Positions 41,540 to 50,118 of a DNA stretch of 64,000 nucleotides are shown here, in pieces. The DNA is from JAEUPI01 sp963814435. GTDB lineage: Bacteria > Pseudomonadota > Gammaproteobacteria > Burkholderiales > Burkholderiaceae_C. The notes beneath the pieces are model-generated. The model was not told the DNA's origin. It ran no database searches and saw nothing but the letters and a program-made list of their open reading frames with translations. Where the stretch lies: NCBI GenBank assembly GCA_963814435.1, contig CAWFCV010000018.1, forward strand, positions 54,747 to 118,746, written 5' to 3'. Position 1 is the stretch's first letter. Each line of letters starts with the position of its first letter. Position numbers and translations under genes: made by a program.

Positions 41540-42275
41540 CCGCTTCGGTACTGCGGCTCCGGGGAGGAGCACGAGACCGCCGTCGACGACGACGAGCCCG
41601 TCGCGCGCGAGGGCGTCGACCACGTCCGGGTCGAGGCGCTCGACCTGCTGCGGACGCGTCTGCGACCAGGCGGAGGACAGCCGCGCGGCGCTGGCGGAAC
41701 GAGCCCTCGAAGCGCGACTGCTTGCGTGCCGGCTCGTCGCGCGTGCCGCGTGACGGGCAGCTCGTCGGCGAGCGGGCACGCGCCGCAGCGCGGGATCCGG
41801 GCGAGGCAGATCGTCGCGCCGAGGTCCATCGAGCGCCTGCGCGGCGGCGCCCGAGAAGGTCGGCCCGTGCGGCGCTCGACGCGCTCGACGTTGACGTCGC
41901 GCGGCAGCACGTCCTCGCCGAACGCGAAGTTGCGGACGGCCGCGGCCGTGTAGGGGCCGACGCCGGGGAGCACCGTGAGGTCGTCGGGCCAGCCGTGCGC
42001 CGCGACGCGGCGTCGCGGCGCGGTGGAGCGCGAGCGCCCGTCGGTTGTACCCGAGGCCCTGCCACTCGACGATCACCTCGGCCGGCGACGCCGCCGCGAG
42101 CGCCTCGACCGTCGGCCAGCGCTCGAGCCAGCTCCGGTAGCGGGGGACGACGCGGTCGACCTGCGTCTGCTGGAGCATCACCTCGCTGACGAGGATCGCG
42201 TACGGATCCGCGTGTCCGGCGCCACGGGAGGTCGCGGCCGGAGCGGTCGTACCACGCCAGGAGGAGCTGCTCCAT
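41540..42275 (-). CDS. mutY: A/G-specific adenine glycosylase MutY (frameshifts)
   Basis: Base-excision enzyme removing adenine opposite 8-oxoguanine. Visible: EQLLLAWYDRSGRDLPWR; the MutY motif VMLQQTQVDRVVPRYRSWL; WQGLGYNRRALAL; the helix-hairpin-helix LPGVGPYTAAAVRNFAFGED and the catalytic Asp of PRDVNVERV; then the iron-sulfur loop CLARIPRCGACPLADE. The fourth cluster cysteine is regained (CPSRG) when one extra C near 41752 is removed. The C-terminal piece RFEGSFRQRRAAVLRL leads to LARDGLVVVDGGLVLLPG. No clean stop could be placed, so the end is approximate. There is no room for the NUDIX-like MutY C-domain, as in short actinobacterial forms. Confidence 0.85.
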
Positions 42276-42281
42276 GGCGCG

Positions 42282-42287
42282 ATCCTA
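42282..42287 (-). promoter_or_regulatory. -10 box of a leaderless promoter for mutY
   Basis: TAGGAT (minus strand) with a 6-nt spacer (CGCGCC) to ATG 42275. Confidence 0.6.
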
Positions 42288-42359
42288 CGGGTCGCCGGCC
42301 GACTGCGCCCGCCGGCTGAGCGACGAGACGCGACCCGGGGCTCGGCCGGCCGGAGCGTG

Positions 42360-42365
42360 TAGCGT
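42360..42365 (+). promoter_or_regulatory. -10 box of a leaderless promoter for the GST gene
   Basis: TAGCGT with a 6-nt spacer (TGCGCC) to GTG 42372. Confidence 0.6.
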
Positions 42366-42371
42366 TGCGCC

Positions 42372-42976
42372 GTGCTGCTCTACAACTCGCCGGTCTCGGG
42401 CAATTGCTACAAGGTGCGGCTGCTGCTCGCGCACCTCGGGATTCCCGTACGAGCGGCGAGGACCTCGACGTCGTCGACCGCTCGAACCGCGCCGAGGTGC
42501 TCGGCGGGCTCAACCCCGACCTCCGCGTGCCGACGCTCGTGCTCGACGACGGCCGGCCGATCGCCGAGTCGGGGGCGATCCTCTGGTACTTCGGCGAGGG
42601 CACGCGCTTCGTGCCCGAGGACCGCTACGACCGGGCGAAGGTGCTCCAGTGGATGTTCTTCGAGCAGTACACGCACGAGCCGGCGATCGCCGTCGTGCGG
42701 TTCCTGGTCGCGTACTCCGGCGAGGCGGAGCGGTACGCCTCGGTGATCGAGCGCAAGACGGTCGACGGCTACCGCGCGCTCGACGCGATGGAGCGCCACC
42801 TCGCCGGCCCGCGACCGTACCTCGTCGGCGATGCGATGACGCCTCGCCGACATCGCGCTCTACGCCTACACGCACGTCGCGCACGAGGGCGGGTTCGACC
42901 TCGGCCGTACCCGGCGATCCGCGCCTGGCTCGACCGCGTCGCGGCCGAGCCGGGTCACGTCCCGATCGACGCGTGA
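42372..42976 (+). CDS. Glutathione S-transferase-family protein (frameshifts)
   Basis: About 200 residues with a thioredoxin-like N-domain (LLYNSPVSGNCYKVRLLLAH, VPTLVLDDGRPIAESGAILWYF) and the helical C-domain (QWMFFEQYTHEPAIAVVRF, RPYLVGDAMTLADIALYAYTHVA). Indels lie near 42452, 42840 and 42905. GTG 42372 is supported by a -10 box. The catalytic Ser/Tyr of the family would fall near S6/S9. Whether glutathione or another low-molecular-weight thiol is used is unknown. The end overlaps gltX (GTGA). Confidence 0.85.
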
Positions 42977-44052
42977 GAGCGTCCGCGTTCCGCTTCGCGC
43001 CGAGCCCGACGGGGTCGCTCCATCTCGGCAACGCCCTCACGGCGGTCGCGAATCGCCGGTTCGCGGACGAGCGCGGCGGTGCGCTCGTCCTGCGCATCGA
43101 CGACACCGACCCGACGCGCACGCGCTCGACGGCGGTGAGGCGTCCATCCTCGAGCGACCTCGCGCTGGCTCGGGATCGCGCTGGGACGAGGGGCCGATCC
43201 GCCAGAGCGAGCGCGCCGACGTCTACGCCGCGGCGGCGGCGACGTCGCCGAGACGGACGGGAGGCGCGACGCGCGACGCCGACGGATCGCTCCGGCTCGA
43301 CGGAGTGACGCTCCTCCGCGCCGACGGGAGCGCGACCTATCAGCTCGCGACCGTCGCGGACGACCTCGACCTCGGCATCACGCACGTCATCCGCGGCTCG
43401 GATCACCGGCCGAACGAGGCGCCGCAGCGCCGGATCGCCCGGGCGATCGGCGGCGAGCTGCCCGGAGGTGATCCATCACGGGCTGCTCCTCGGCGAGGAC
43501 GGCAAGAAGCTCTCCAAGCGTCACGGGCACGCCTCGGTCGCCGACTTCCGCGACGACGGGATCCCGGCCGCGGCCGCTGCGCGCCTACCTCGACGAGCTC
43601 GGACTGCCGGCGCACGACGTCCACCTCGACCGCGCGCGCATCGGCAGGCTCGCGATCGAGGCGATCGCCGCGATGTCGGACGAGGAGCTCGCCGCCGCCG
43701 CCGGCGCTCCGGTCGAGCAGCCGCGCGCGCGCTCCGCGGGGCGCGGACGCTCGTCGAGGCGCGCGAGATCGCCCGACAGCTCGCGGCGCCGCGCCCGGTC
43801 GCAGTGCCGCCGGACGCGGCTCCGACGCTCGAGCGCTTCGTCGAGCTGCGTGCGGGCGCAGCCCGCGACGCTCGACGAGCCGGGCGCGCGCGCGATCGTG
43901 CGCGAGCTCAAGGCGGTGGGCGGAGACCTCCGAGCGCTCCGGCTCGCGCTGACCGGCGAGCGCGCGCGGGCCGGAGCTCTGGACGGTCTTCGCCGCGCTG
44001 CCGGCCGACGAGGCGCTCGCGCGGGTGCGGCGAGCCCAGACGTCGCTGCTGA
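42973..44052 (+). CDS. gltX: Glutamyl-tRNA synthetase, short form (frameshifts)
   Basis: Charges tRNA-Glu (or tRNA-Gln in a mischarging pathway). The N-terminal RFAPSPTGSLHLGNALTAV contains the HIGH motif as HLGN; GALVLRIDDTDPTRT, ADGSATYQLATVADDLDLGI and THVIRGSDHRPNEA follow; KKLSKRHGHASV is the KMSKS loop; then a helical anticodon-binding region ending near ELWTVFAALPADEALARVRRA. Indels lie near 43125-43240, 43465, 43577, 43720, 43865, 43970 and 44025. About 360 residues is far short of the usual 470-490, because most of the segment between IDDTDP and THVIRGSDH is missing. Confidence 0.85.
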
Positions 44053-44080
44053 CGCCGGAGTCGTCGCGCGGACTGCCGTC

Positions 44081-44086
44081 TACGAT
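44081..44086 (+). promoter_or_regulatory. -10 box of a leaderless promoter for cysS
   Basis: TACGAT with a 6-nt spacer (CGCCGC) to ATG 44093, identical in form to the radA element. Confidence 0.65.
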
Positions 44087-44092
44087 CGCCGC

Positions 44093-45200
44093 ATGCGCCT
44101 GCAGGACACGCTGACGCGGGAAGCTCGTCGAGCTTCCGCCGCCTCCCGAGCCGATCGGGATCTACGTCTGCGGCCCGACCGTCTACCAGCGGGCGCACAT
44201 CGGCAACGCGCGGCCGTTCGTCGTCTTCATGTGGCTCGCGCGGTGGCTCAGGACGCTGGGTCACGAGGTCCGGCTCGTCCACAACATCACGGACGTCAAC
44301 GACAAGATCTACGAGGCGGCGCCCGGGCGCAGCGCCGAGCGGGCGCTCGAGGCGACCGCGTGGTACCTCGAGGACACCGAGGGCTTCGGGCTCGGGATGC
44401 CGGACTCGCAGCCGCTCGCGACCGAGACGATGCCGGAGATCGTCGCGCTGATCGAGGAGCTGCTCGCCTCGGGGCACGCGTACACGGTCGGACGGCGACG
44501 TCTACTTCCGCGTCGCGCGCTTCGAGAGCTACGGCGCCCTGTCGGGTCAGCGTCCCGACCAGGTCGAGGAGCAGGAGCCGAACCCGGCCAAGGAGGACCC
44601 GCGCGACTTCGCCCTCTGGAAGGCGACGAAGGAGGGCGAGGACACGTCGTGGGAGGCCCCCTGGGGCGTCGGCCGCCCCGGCTGGCACATCGAGTGCTCG
44701 GCGATGGCCGCGAAGGAGCTCGGCCCGGAGTTCTGGATCCACGGCGGCGGGCTCGACCTCGTCTTCCCGCATCACGAGAACGAGCGCGCGCAGTCGCTGT
44801 CCGTCGGCCATCCGTTCGCGCGGGTCTGGATGCACAACGGGATGCTCGCGCTTCACCGGCGAGAAGATGTCGAAGTCGCTCGGGAACGTGGAGACGATCC
44901 GCGACGTGCTCGACACCTGGGGCGCGGAGACGGCGCTCGTGTTCTTCCTCACGGCGCACTGGCGCAAGCCGATCGACTTCTCGGAGGAGACGATGGCCGC
45001 AGCCCGCGCTCAGTGGCGCGGTCTAGCGGAAATCGTCATCGATCACAGCCGGCCGCCGCGGAGCGAATCCTCCTGGGAGGAGCTCGTGGATGTGCTCGAG
45101 GACGACTTCAATACGCCCGAGGCCCTCGCGGTGTTCCACCGCTGGCACGCTCTCGGAGACGCCGACCTACTGACCAGGGGGCTCGACGTGTTCGGGCTCC
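44093..45200 (+). CDS. cysS: Cysteinyl-tRNA synthetase, 3' end lost at junction
   Basis: Charges tRNA-Cys. Motifs: the zinc and HIGH region IYVCGPTVYQRAHIGNARPF, DVNDKIYEAA, the zinc residues of GWHIECSAMAA and HHENERAQS, and KMSKS in a corrected FTGEKMSKSLGNVETIRD. Indels lie near 44125, 44490 and 44850. Homology runs to TRGLDVFGL (about 45,200). The expected C-terminal helices (typically an AR..DFAEADRLRDEL segment) never appear, and the sequence changes in style. About 60-80 residues are missing. ATG 44093 is supported by a -10 box at 6 nt. Confidence 0.88.
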
Positions 45201-45390
45201 CTCGTCCTGCGAGACTCCACAAGATCCACCTCACCGACCATGTCACCGTTTCCGGGGATGTCTCGGTGGAAGTGGTCGAAGGTCATCGACCGAACACGCG
45301 AGAGATCCTGGAGGGCAGACCCGGGCTCGTCGAATTGTTCCGGCGTCGTCGTGCCGCCCGTCGCCGGACCCTTCCATGTGATGGTGCCGT
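45200..45390. other. Unassigned stretch at the second junction
   Basis: About 190 bases match neither the missing cysS end nor the expected continuation of the TolB-like gene. One frame stays open on each strand (minus: TFDHFHRDIPGNGDMVGEVD), but neither resembles a known family. The base composition is visibly lower in GC than the block to the left. It may be a short filler from a third source or badly read sequence. Confidence 0.45.
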
Positions 45391-46210
45391 CGGCAATCCG
45401 GCGGCCGAACGCGAGCCACTTGCCGTCAGGCGACACTTCCGGTGCCGCCATCCCGCCGCTCGAGGACTGGACCTGCTGGTTTTGTTCGCCGCTCGAAATC
45501 GCGGCGATCTCGCCGGTCTTGAGATCGACCCGGCGGACTTGGGCCTGGCCGGCGAGCGCGTCGACCCGACCGCCGAATCCCGCCAACGCTCATCGCATTA
45601 GTCGAGACTTGGAAGTAGAGGTAGCGCCCATCAGCCGAAGGTGAGGGCCACCGGCCGGACTGGCCCTTGGCCGACACGAGCTCGACTCCGGTGCCGCCGT
45701 CCTTGTGGTACATCCAGATCCCGCCCGGACCAGCTCCGCTCGATCCCGGGCGCTGGACGACGATGTACTGGCCGTCCGGCGTCCACGCCGGCTCGCCGCC
45801 GTGACGGACGGGTCGGTGAACACGGCCCGCGGGTTCGACCCGTCGGCGTTCATGACCCAGAGGTTGTACTGCCCGCGCCGGTCGCTGATGAACGCGATCA
45901 GCTTCCCGTCGGGCGAGATACGCGGCTGGAAGTTGAGCGCGACGCCGCTGTTCTGCGTCAGGCCGCGGCCTCGCCGCCGGCGGCCGGCATCCGATAGACG
46001 TGACCGAGCAGGTCGAAGACGATCCACTGCCGTCGGGGAGATGTCGGCCGACATCCACGTGCCTTCGTCGTGGTGAAGTCGATGTCGCGCGTCTTGCCGC
46101 GCGCCAGCGTGACGTCCCAAGCTGGCCTTCTGGGCAGGCTTGTCCTGGGCGGTGGCAATCGTGGCTAGTCCGAAGGCGGCGAGCGCCGTCGTGAAGGGGT
46201 GGCGTGGCAC
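45391..46210 (-). CDS. TolB/PD40-repeat periplasmic protein, C-terminus lost (frameshifts)
   Basis: N-terminal ~270 residues of an exported beta-propeller protein. GTG 46210 opens a signal peptide (TTALAAFGLATIATAQ). PD40-type propeller repeats follow: LNFQPRISPDGKLIAFISDR, AWTPDGQYIVVQRPG, RWPSPSADGRYLYFQVS and APEVSPDGKWLAFGRRI. Such N-terminal propellers precede an amidohydrolase domain in a family common in Gemmatimonadota and Acidobacteria; here that half would lie beyond the junction. Indels lie near 46115, 46050, 45970, 45800, 45650 and 45600. Function cannot be given beyond the fold. Confidence 0.7.
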
Positions 46211-46372
46211 TGGGCGGGGCTCCGAGGATTGGTCTTACCGAAAGATGCCGTGCTTTGGACGAAGTGGGAAGGGTGGGGAACCGTTTGCAGTGAATCCGCG
46301 CGGTGTGTGGAATGCTCCCGTCCAAGAAGGCCCATGCGCGCCCGTCCAGTTCACGGCGGGGTTGGCCCGCTG

Positions 46373-46703
46373 CTACGGCGCGAACATCTCCTGCAGGACG
46401 GTCAGCACCGAGCTCAGGGTGACGGGGCCGAGCCGGCCAACCCTTCGAACGAGCCGCTGGCGATCCACGGCGCGAACTTGGTCAGCACAACGTACCCGCC
46501 TTCCCCCCGAACCGACACGGAACGCGGAACGGGTACGGGGCGACCCGGTGGTCAGCGGCGCGACGATGAAGGTGGACAGGTGCGCGTTCAACTCGTCGGG
46601 CGACACGATCACACACACGGGCCTTCCGAATCTCCCGGCCCTGGGTCGGACTCAGGTTGACGAGATAGATGTCTCCGCGAACGACCCCTGTCACCAGACC
46701 CAT
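46373..46703 (-). CDS. mazF: MazF-like toxin, mRNA interferase (frameshifts)
   Basis: Toxin of a type II pair, expected to cut mRNA at short motifs. The N-terminal RGDIYLVNLSPTQGREIRKA is typical of MazF/PemK. It continues in another frame with RPCVIVSPDELNAHLSTFIVAPLTTG and returns with PFRVPCRFGGKAGTLCADQVRAVD, ending LSSVLTVLQEMFAP. The corrected length is about 110 residues. Two indels (near 46610 and 46500) are needed. ATG 46703 overlaps the end of mazE by 13 nt, the usual antitoxin-first coupling. Confidence 0.85.
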
Positions 46704-46942
46704 TCCGTCTCATCGAACGTTGTGGGGGTCGGGGCGTCCAGGAGTCCGCCAGCGGCTGCGGCCAAGCTCGCCGCTGCCGCAGCCCAACCGGCTCGTGCCC
46801 CATCAGTCGCGCGAATCACAACGGCGCCGTCGCGGACATCGAGCTCGACCTCGTCTGAGAGGCCGGCTTGCTCGATTATCGGCTTGGGGAGCCTGACGCC
46901 GCGCGAGTTGCCGATGCGGACCAGGCGGGCTTTGGTTTTCAT
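46691..46942 (-). CDS. mazE: MazE-like antitoxin (AbrB-type)
   Basis: Antitoxin that neutralises MazF and represses the operon. The 83-residue intact product begins KTKARLVRIGNSRGVRLPKP, the swapped-hairpin DNA-binding fold of MazE/AbrB, followed by IIEQAGLSDEVELDVRDGAVVI and a flexible tail that should wrap the toxin. ATG 46942 has GGAGAGGG 5 nt upstream. A palindromic site lies in its promoter (46961-46979). Confidence 0.88.
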   Translation of the reverse strand: MKTKARLVRIGNSRGVRLPKPIIEQAGLSDEVELDVRDGAVVIRATDGARAGWAAAAASLAAAAGGLLDAPTPTTFDETEWVW

Positions 46943-46960
46943 GGTATCCCTCTCCGGAAA

Positions 46961-46979
46961 GTGATTACAATGTACTCAC
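46961..46979 (-). promoter_or_regulatory. Imperfect palindrome over the mazEF promoter (likely operator)
   Basis: A 19-bp palindrome with 16 matching positions (GTGATTACAATGTACTCAC on the plus strand) overlaps the -10 region of mazE (TACATT, minus strand, with TTGCAA about 18 nt upstream). Autorepression through such a site is the rule for MazE-type antitoxins. Confidence 0.6.
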
Positions 46980-47137
46980 CTCATGGAGAACGTTGCAAGG
47001 AGTGGGAGGCCGGCGCAGGCGGGCTCGACCGGGTGGCTGACCAGCCACTCCACCCCGGTCAGATCCACCGAACCCCCAACTGTCGGTGACGGTGCTGGTC
47101 GTGACGTCAGCGTCCTCCCGGGGCAGTAGGTTTAGCT

Positions 47138-48408
47138 ATGACCACACTGCTCCTGCTCGGCCCTTTCCCGATTGAGGTCGACAGCCTCGCCGAGCCGCTC
47201 AAGGCCGACGACAGCCCATCGGCCACGGCCCACCGGGCGGCCCGGCGGCCACTGCTCACGACGATGGGCGGCGTGCCGATCTACCACGGTGGCTTCGGCT
47301 CGGGCCTATCCCGCGACCCGATGACCGGTCACTGGCTGGCCCTCACCGATCGGGGGCCCAACTTCGACGTCGCCGACGACGTCAAGGGGTTCCCGGTTCC
47401 GGCCTTCCAGCCGATGGTCGGGCGATTTCAGTTGGCGGGCCGGGGAACGAACCGGCACCTCGTCTTGGTAGAGCGGATCCGCCTTCGCCACCCGGACGGC
47501 ACCCCGATGAGCGGCCTCCCGCGTTCGGCTGGCGCCGGTGCCACCGGTGAACAAGCGGTGGACCGCGACGGCCGCGAACTGCCCGCCACGCCGAACGGAG
47601 TCGATCCCGAGGGGATTCATGCCCTCCGAGACGGCACCTTTTGGATCGCCGACGAATACGGGCCGAGCCTGATTCATTTCGATCGGTTGGGGCGAGAGAT
47701 CGAGCGGGTGACGCCGTTCGGCGCCGCGAAGGCCCTTCCGCGCTCCCTCGCCAACCGCCGGCCCAACCGAGGCTTCGAGGGACTGACCGGTGATCCAGAC
47801 GAACCAAGCTCTTCGCCATCGTGCAATCGCCGCTCGACAATCCCAAGTCCGCCGGTCGTGCCTCACGTTACACGAGGATCGTGGTCTACCACCACGGCAG
47901 CGGCACCGCCGAGCAGTTTCTTTATCCGTTGGAGCAAGCTCGATATTTCGTTGGTGACCTCACCCTCCTGCCCGACGGAGCCCTCCTCGTGCTCGAAAAC
48001 GACGGCACCCCGCCCGGCTCCGACAGCCATCGGAGGATCTACCGAATCGACCTCACCACGGCAACGCCGATCGGCGAGGAGTCGCCGACCGGTCCAACCA
48101 TCGAGACGCTGGACTCCGCCGGACTCGCCGGCCGGGCCATCCAGGCCGTCTCCAAATCATTGGTGGTGGACCTGGCCGCCCTGGGGTATCGCCACGACAA
48201 GCCGGAGGGCATTCTGGCGATCGGACCAACCGAGATCGCGATCATCAACGACGATGATTTCGGGATCACCAATGGGGCGAACGGGCGGCCGATTCCGAAG
48301 CGGTTGCTGGGTGCCGATGGGCCGACGGATCAAAGCGAGTTGTGGATCGTTCGACTGCCCGAGCCCCTGTGGTCGGAGCGGGGCCCGTCGGCTACCACGG
48401 GCCGTTAA
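47138..48408 (+). CDS. Esterase-like activity of phytase family protein (one frameshift)
   Basis: Beta-propeller protein of about 422 residues resembling the phytase-like domain family (esterase-like activity of phytase). Characteristic stretches: GGFGSGLSRDPMTGHWLALT, the ALTDRGPNFD core, GVDPEGIHALRDGTFWIADE, YGPSLIHFD, NRGFEGLTGDPD, and LTLLPDGALLVLENDG. One indel near 47808 joins the halves (KLFAIVQSPLDNP follows). ATG 47138 has no strong ribosome binding site. No signal peptide is evident, though family members are often exported. The true substrate is unknown. Confidence 0.78.
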
Positions 48409-48638
48409 GGCGACGGTGATACCGCCCGCACTGCGAGGAGATCGCGGGCCTGGATCGGGCGGAGATCAGCAGCCTGGACGGTCACCAACGCCTGGGTCTC
48501 TCCGGAGGCACGAACGAACTCGACCTCGAAGGCATCGGGCGAATGGACATGGACGACCGTGCCAAGGTCGCCGGTCCGAAGGCCGTGCTCCGGGAGGTCT
48601 CGGGCGAGGATGACGCAGTCGAGTTCCTGGAAAGTCAT
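48405..48638 (-). CDS. DUF4926 family protein
   Basis: A 77-residue protein starting MTFQELDCVILARDLPEHGL and continuing LRTGDLGTVVHVHSPDAFEV, a clear DUF4926 (SH3-like small barrel) pattern. ATG 48638 has GAGGAG 6 nt upstream. It directly follows a DUF6883 gene, a pairing seen in other genomes. No function is established; these small partners are suspected of toxin-antitoxin or immunity-type roles. Confidence 0.75.
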   Translation of the reverse strand: MTFQELDCVILARDLPEHGLRTGDLGTVVHVHSPDAFEVEFVRASGETQALVTVQAADLRPIQARDLLAVRAVSPSP

Positions 48639-48965
48639 GGCCTGCTCCTCGGAAACGCGGTAACCAAGCGGGAAAACCCTCGCCCCGGCGGACCAGCCAC
48701 ACGACGACGACGGCGAGATCGCGACCGGCCGGTCCTCGAAGGATAGCCGAGACCTCGTATTTCTGTCCAAAGGCCGTCTCGGTGACCCGGCCCGCCTCCA
48801 ACCAGGCGGTGGCGGCGAGGTCCGCTCTAAGGGCCTCCCACCACGCGGCCCGGTATCCGACCGACTGGAACACCACGGCCTTGAAGCGACGGCCAATTCC
48901 AAGACCAGTTCGTCGCGGGGGTCCCGGAGAGAGGGGCGCCGCAAAAAGATGTTTCCATCAGGCAA
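48639..48965 (-). CDS. DUF6883 family protein (frameshifts)
   Basis: About 105-110 residues. A corrected reading gives LPDGNIFLRRPSLRDPRDE, FKAVVFQSVGYRAAWWEALR, TETAFGQKYEVSAILRGPAG and RDLAVVVVWLVRRGEGA, the pattern of DUF6883 proteins (LPN...GRFKA.FF...LGY; GQKY.V.G.L.GP.G). Indels lie near 48890 and 48700. Start probably TTG 48965 or nearby. It precedes the DUF4926 gene on the same strand. Function unknown. Confidence 0.65.
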
Positions 48966-49001
48966 CAGGGGGCCTTTACATGGATCAGAATCGAGGGTCG
49001 G

Positions 49002-49232
49002 TCAATCGCCACCCAGCTCCCCGACGAACCACGATTCCAGCCGTTCCCGCGCCCACGGCGTCTTCCGCAAAAACGTGAGACTCGACTTCACCGTTGGCTC
49101 CTTGAGAAAACACCGAACCGGAATCCGCTTCCCCATCTCCACCCAGCCATGCCGTTCCACCATGGTCGACACGATCATCTCCAAGGTGATCCCGTGGAGC
49201 GGGTCGCGCGCATGAGGGTCGTGACGCATCAT
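49002..49232 (-). CDS. VF530 (DUF2132) family protein
   Basis: A 76-residue intact protein. The family pattern is clear: RDPLHGITLEMIVSTMVERH, then VRCFLKEPTVKSSLTFLRKT and PWARERLESWFV. VF530 proteins are small, probably DNA-binding helical proteins with no assigned role. ATG 49232 or the adjoining ATG 49229 is the start. It shares its strand with the genes around it but no overlap. Confidence 0.85.
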   Translation of the reverse strand: MMRHDPHARDPLHGITLEMIVSTMVERHGWVEMGKRIPVRCFLKEPTVKSSLTFLRKTPWARERLESWFVGELGGD

Positions 49233-49241
49233 TCCCGCCGG

Positions 49242-50118
49242 CTACTGACGCAGGTGATTCATCACGCTGTACTTGAGGAAGAAATCCGCCTCCCGATACC
49301 CCGGGTACGCCTCCGTCATCCGCCGCATCGCGTCCTCCTGCGACTTGGCCGACCTCACGATCCTGGTGTAGTCATCGATGTACCGCACGGTCGTGTCGAA
49401 CAATCCAGATCCGCCGGCGCACCATGCCCGGGATACACCACCGGCCTCCGCCCCGCATATTGCGCCTTGATCCGGAGCATCTCCGACCGCCACACCGCCA
49501 CCCGGCCTAGCGTGATGTCGTCCCCCATCCAGAGATGGACCTGGTTATACCGAAGTCCGCCAGAAACACCGCGTTCAAGTCCCCGCTATACACCGTCGTC
49601 ATGTGCGGCGCCTCGGCCACCCGATAATCCGTGGTCAGCTCGAGGTCCCGCCACCGGGGATCGTGAGGGTCGGCCCCGGGAGGACCTCGATCAGCCGTTC
49701 GTAGTCGAACCCCTCGGGATGGTCCGCCGTCTTCGGCTTGAGCGCCGGGTCCAAGGCCGGCTCAGCCCGGTCGCGCCGCCCTGGTCCATATAGATCGCGT
49801 ACGCTTTGATGTCCCGCTTGATGGCTTCGTTCGCCACCACGATCTTCGCGTCGGGAAAGGCCGGATGGAACACCGCCATTCCGGTAAAATGATCGGGTGC
49901 CCGTGACTGATCAGGATGTGGGTCAGCGGGAGACCCTTGGCCCGAATCAACTCCACCACCTTCGTGGCCTCCCCGGCCTTCCGCTGGACGTCGAGCACCA
50001 CCAACGACTGCCCGTTCGAGAAGATGAACGAGTTGACCGACGCGAACCCGCCTTGGTAGACGTCCACCGTGAGCCTCGGGCCGGCCAGCGCGAGGGTCAC
50101 GAGCAAGGCCGGGATCAT
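49242..50118 (-). CDS. Exported metallo-beta-lactamase-fold hydrolase (frameshifts)
   Basis: About 290 residues. A hydrophobic start (IPALLVTLALAGP) precedes YQGGFASVNSFIFSNGQSLV, LIRAKGLPLTHILISHGHPD with the HxHxDH metal site restored by one base, FPDAKIVVANEAIKRDIKAY, HLWMGDDITLGR and RRPVVYPGHGAPAD, ending YSVMNHLRQ. Indels lie near 49890, 49770, 49660, 49545 and 49405. ATG 50118 overlaps the stop of the amidohydrolase gene (ATGA), so the two are coupled. The substrate is unknown. Confidence 0.75.

Noticed and set aside
41740..41790. MutY lacking the fourth iron-sulfur cysteine
   Set aside because: Removing one extra C near 41752 restores CPSRG at the correct C-x6-C-x2-C-x5-C spacing.
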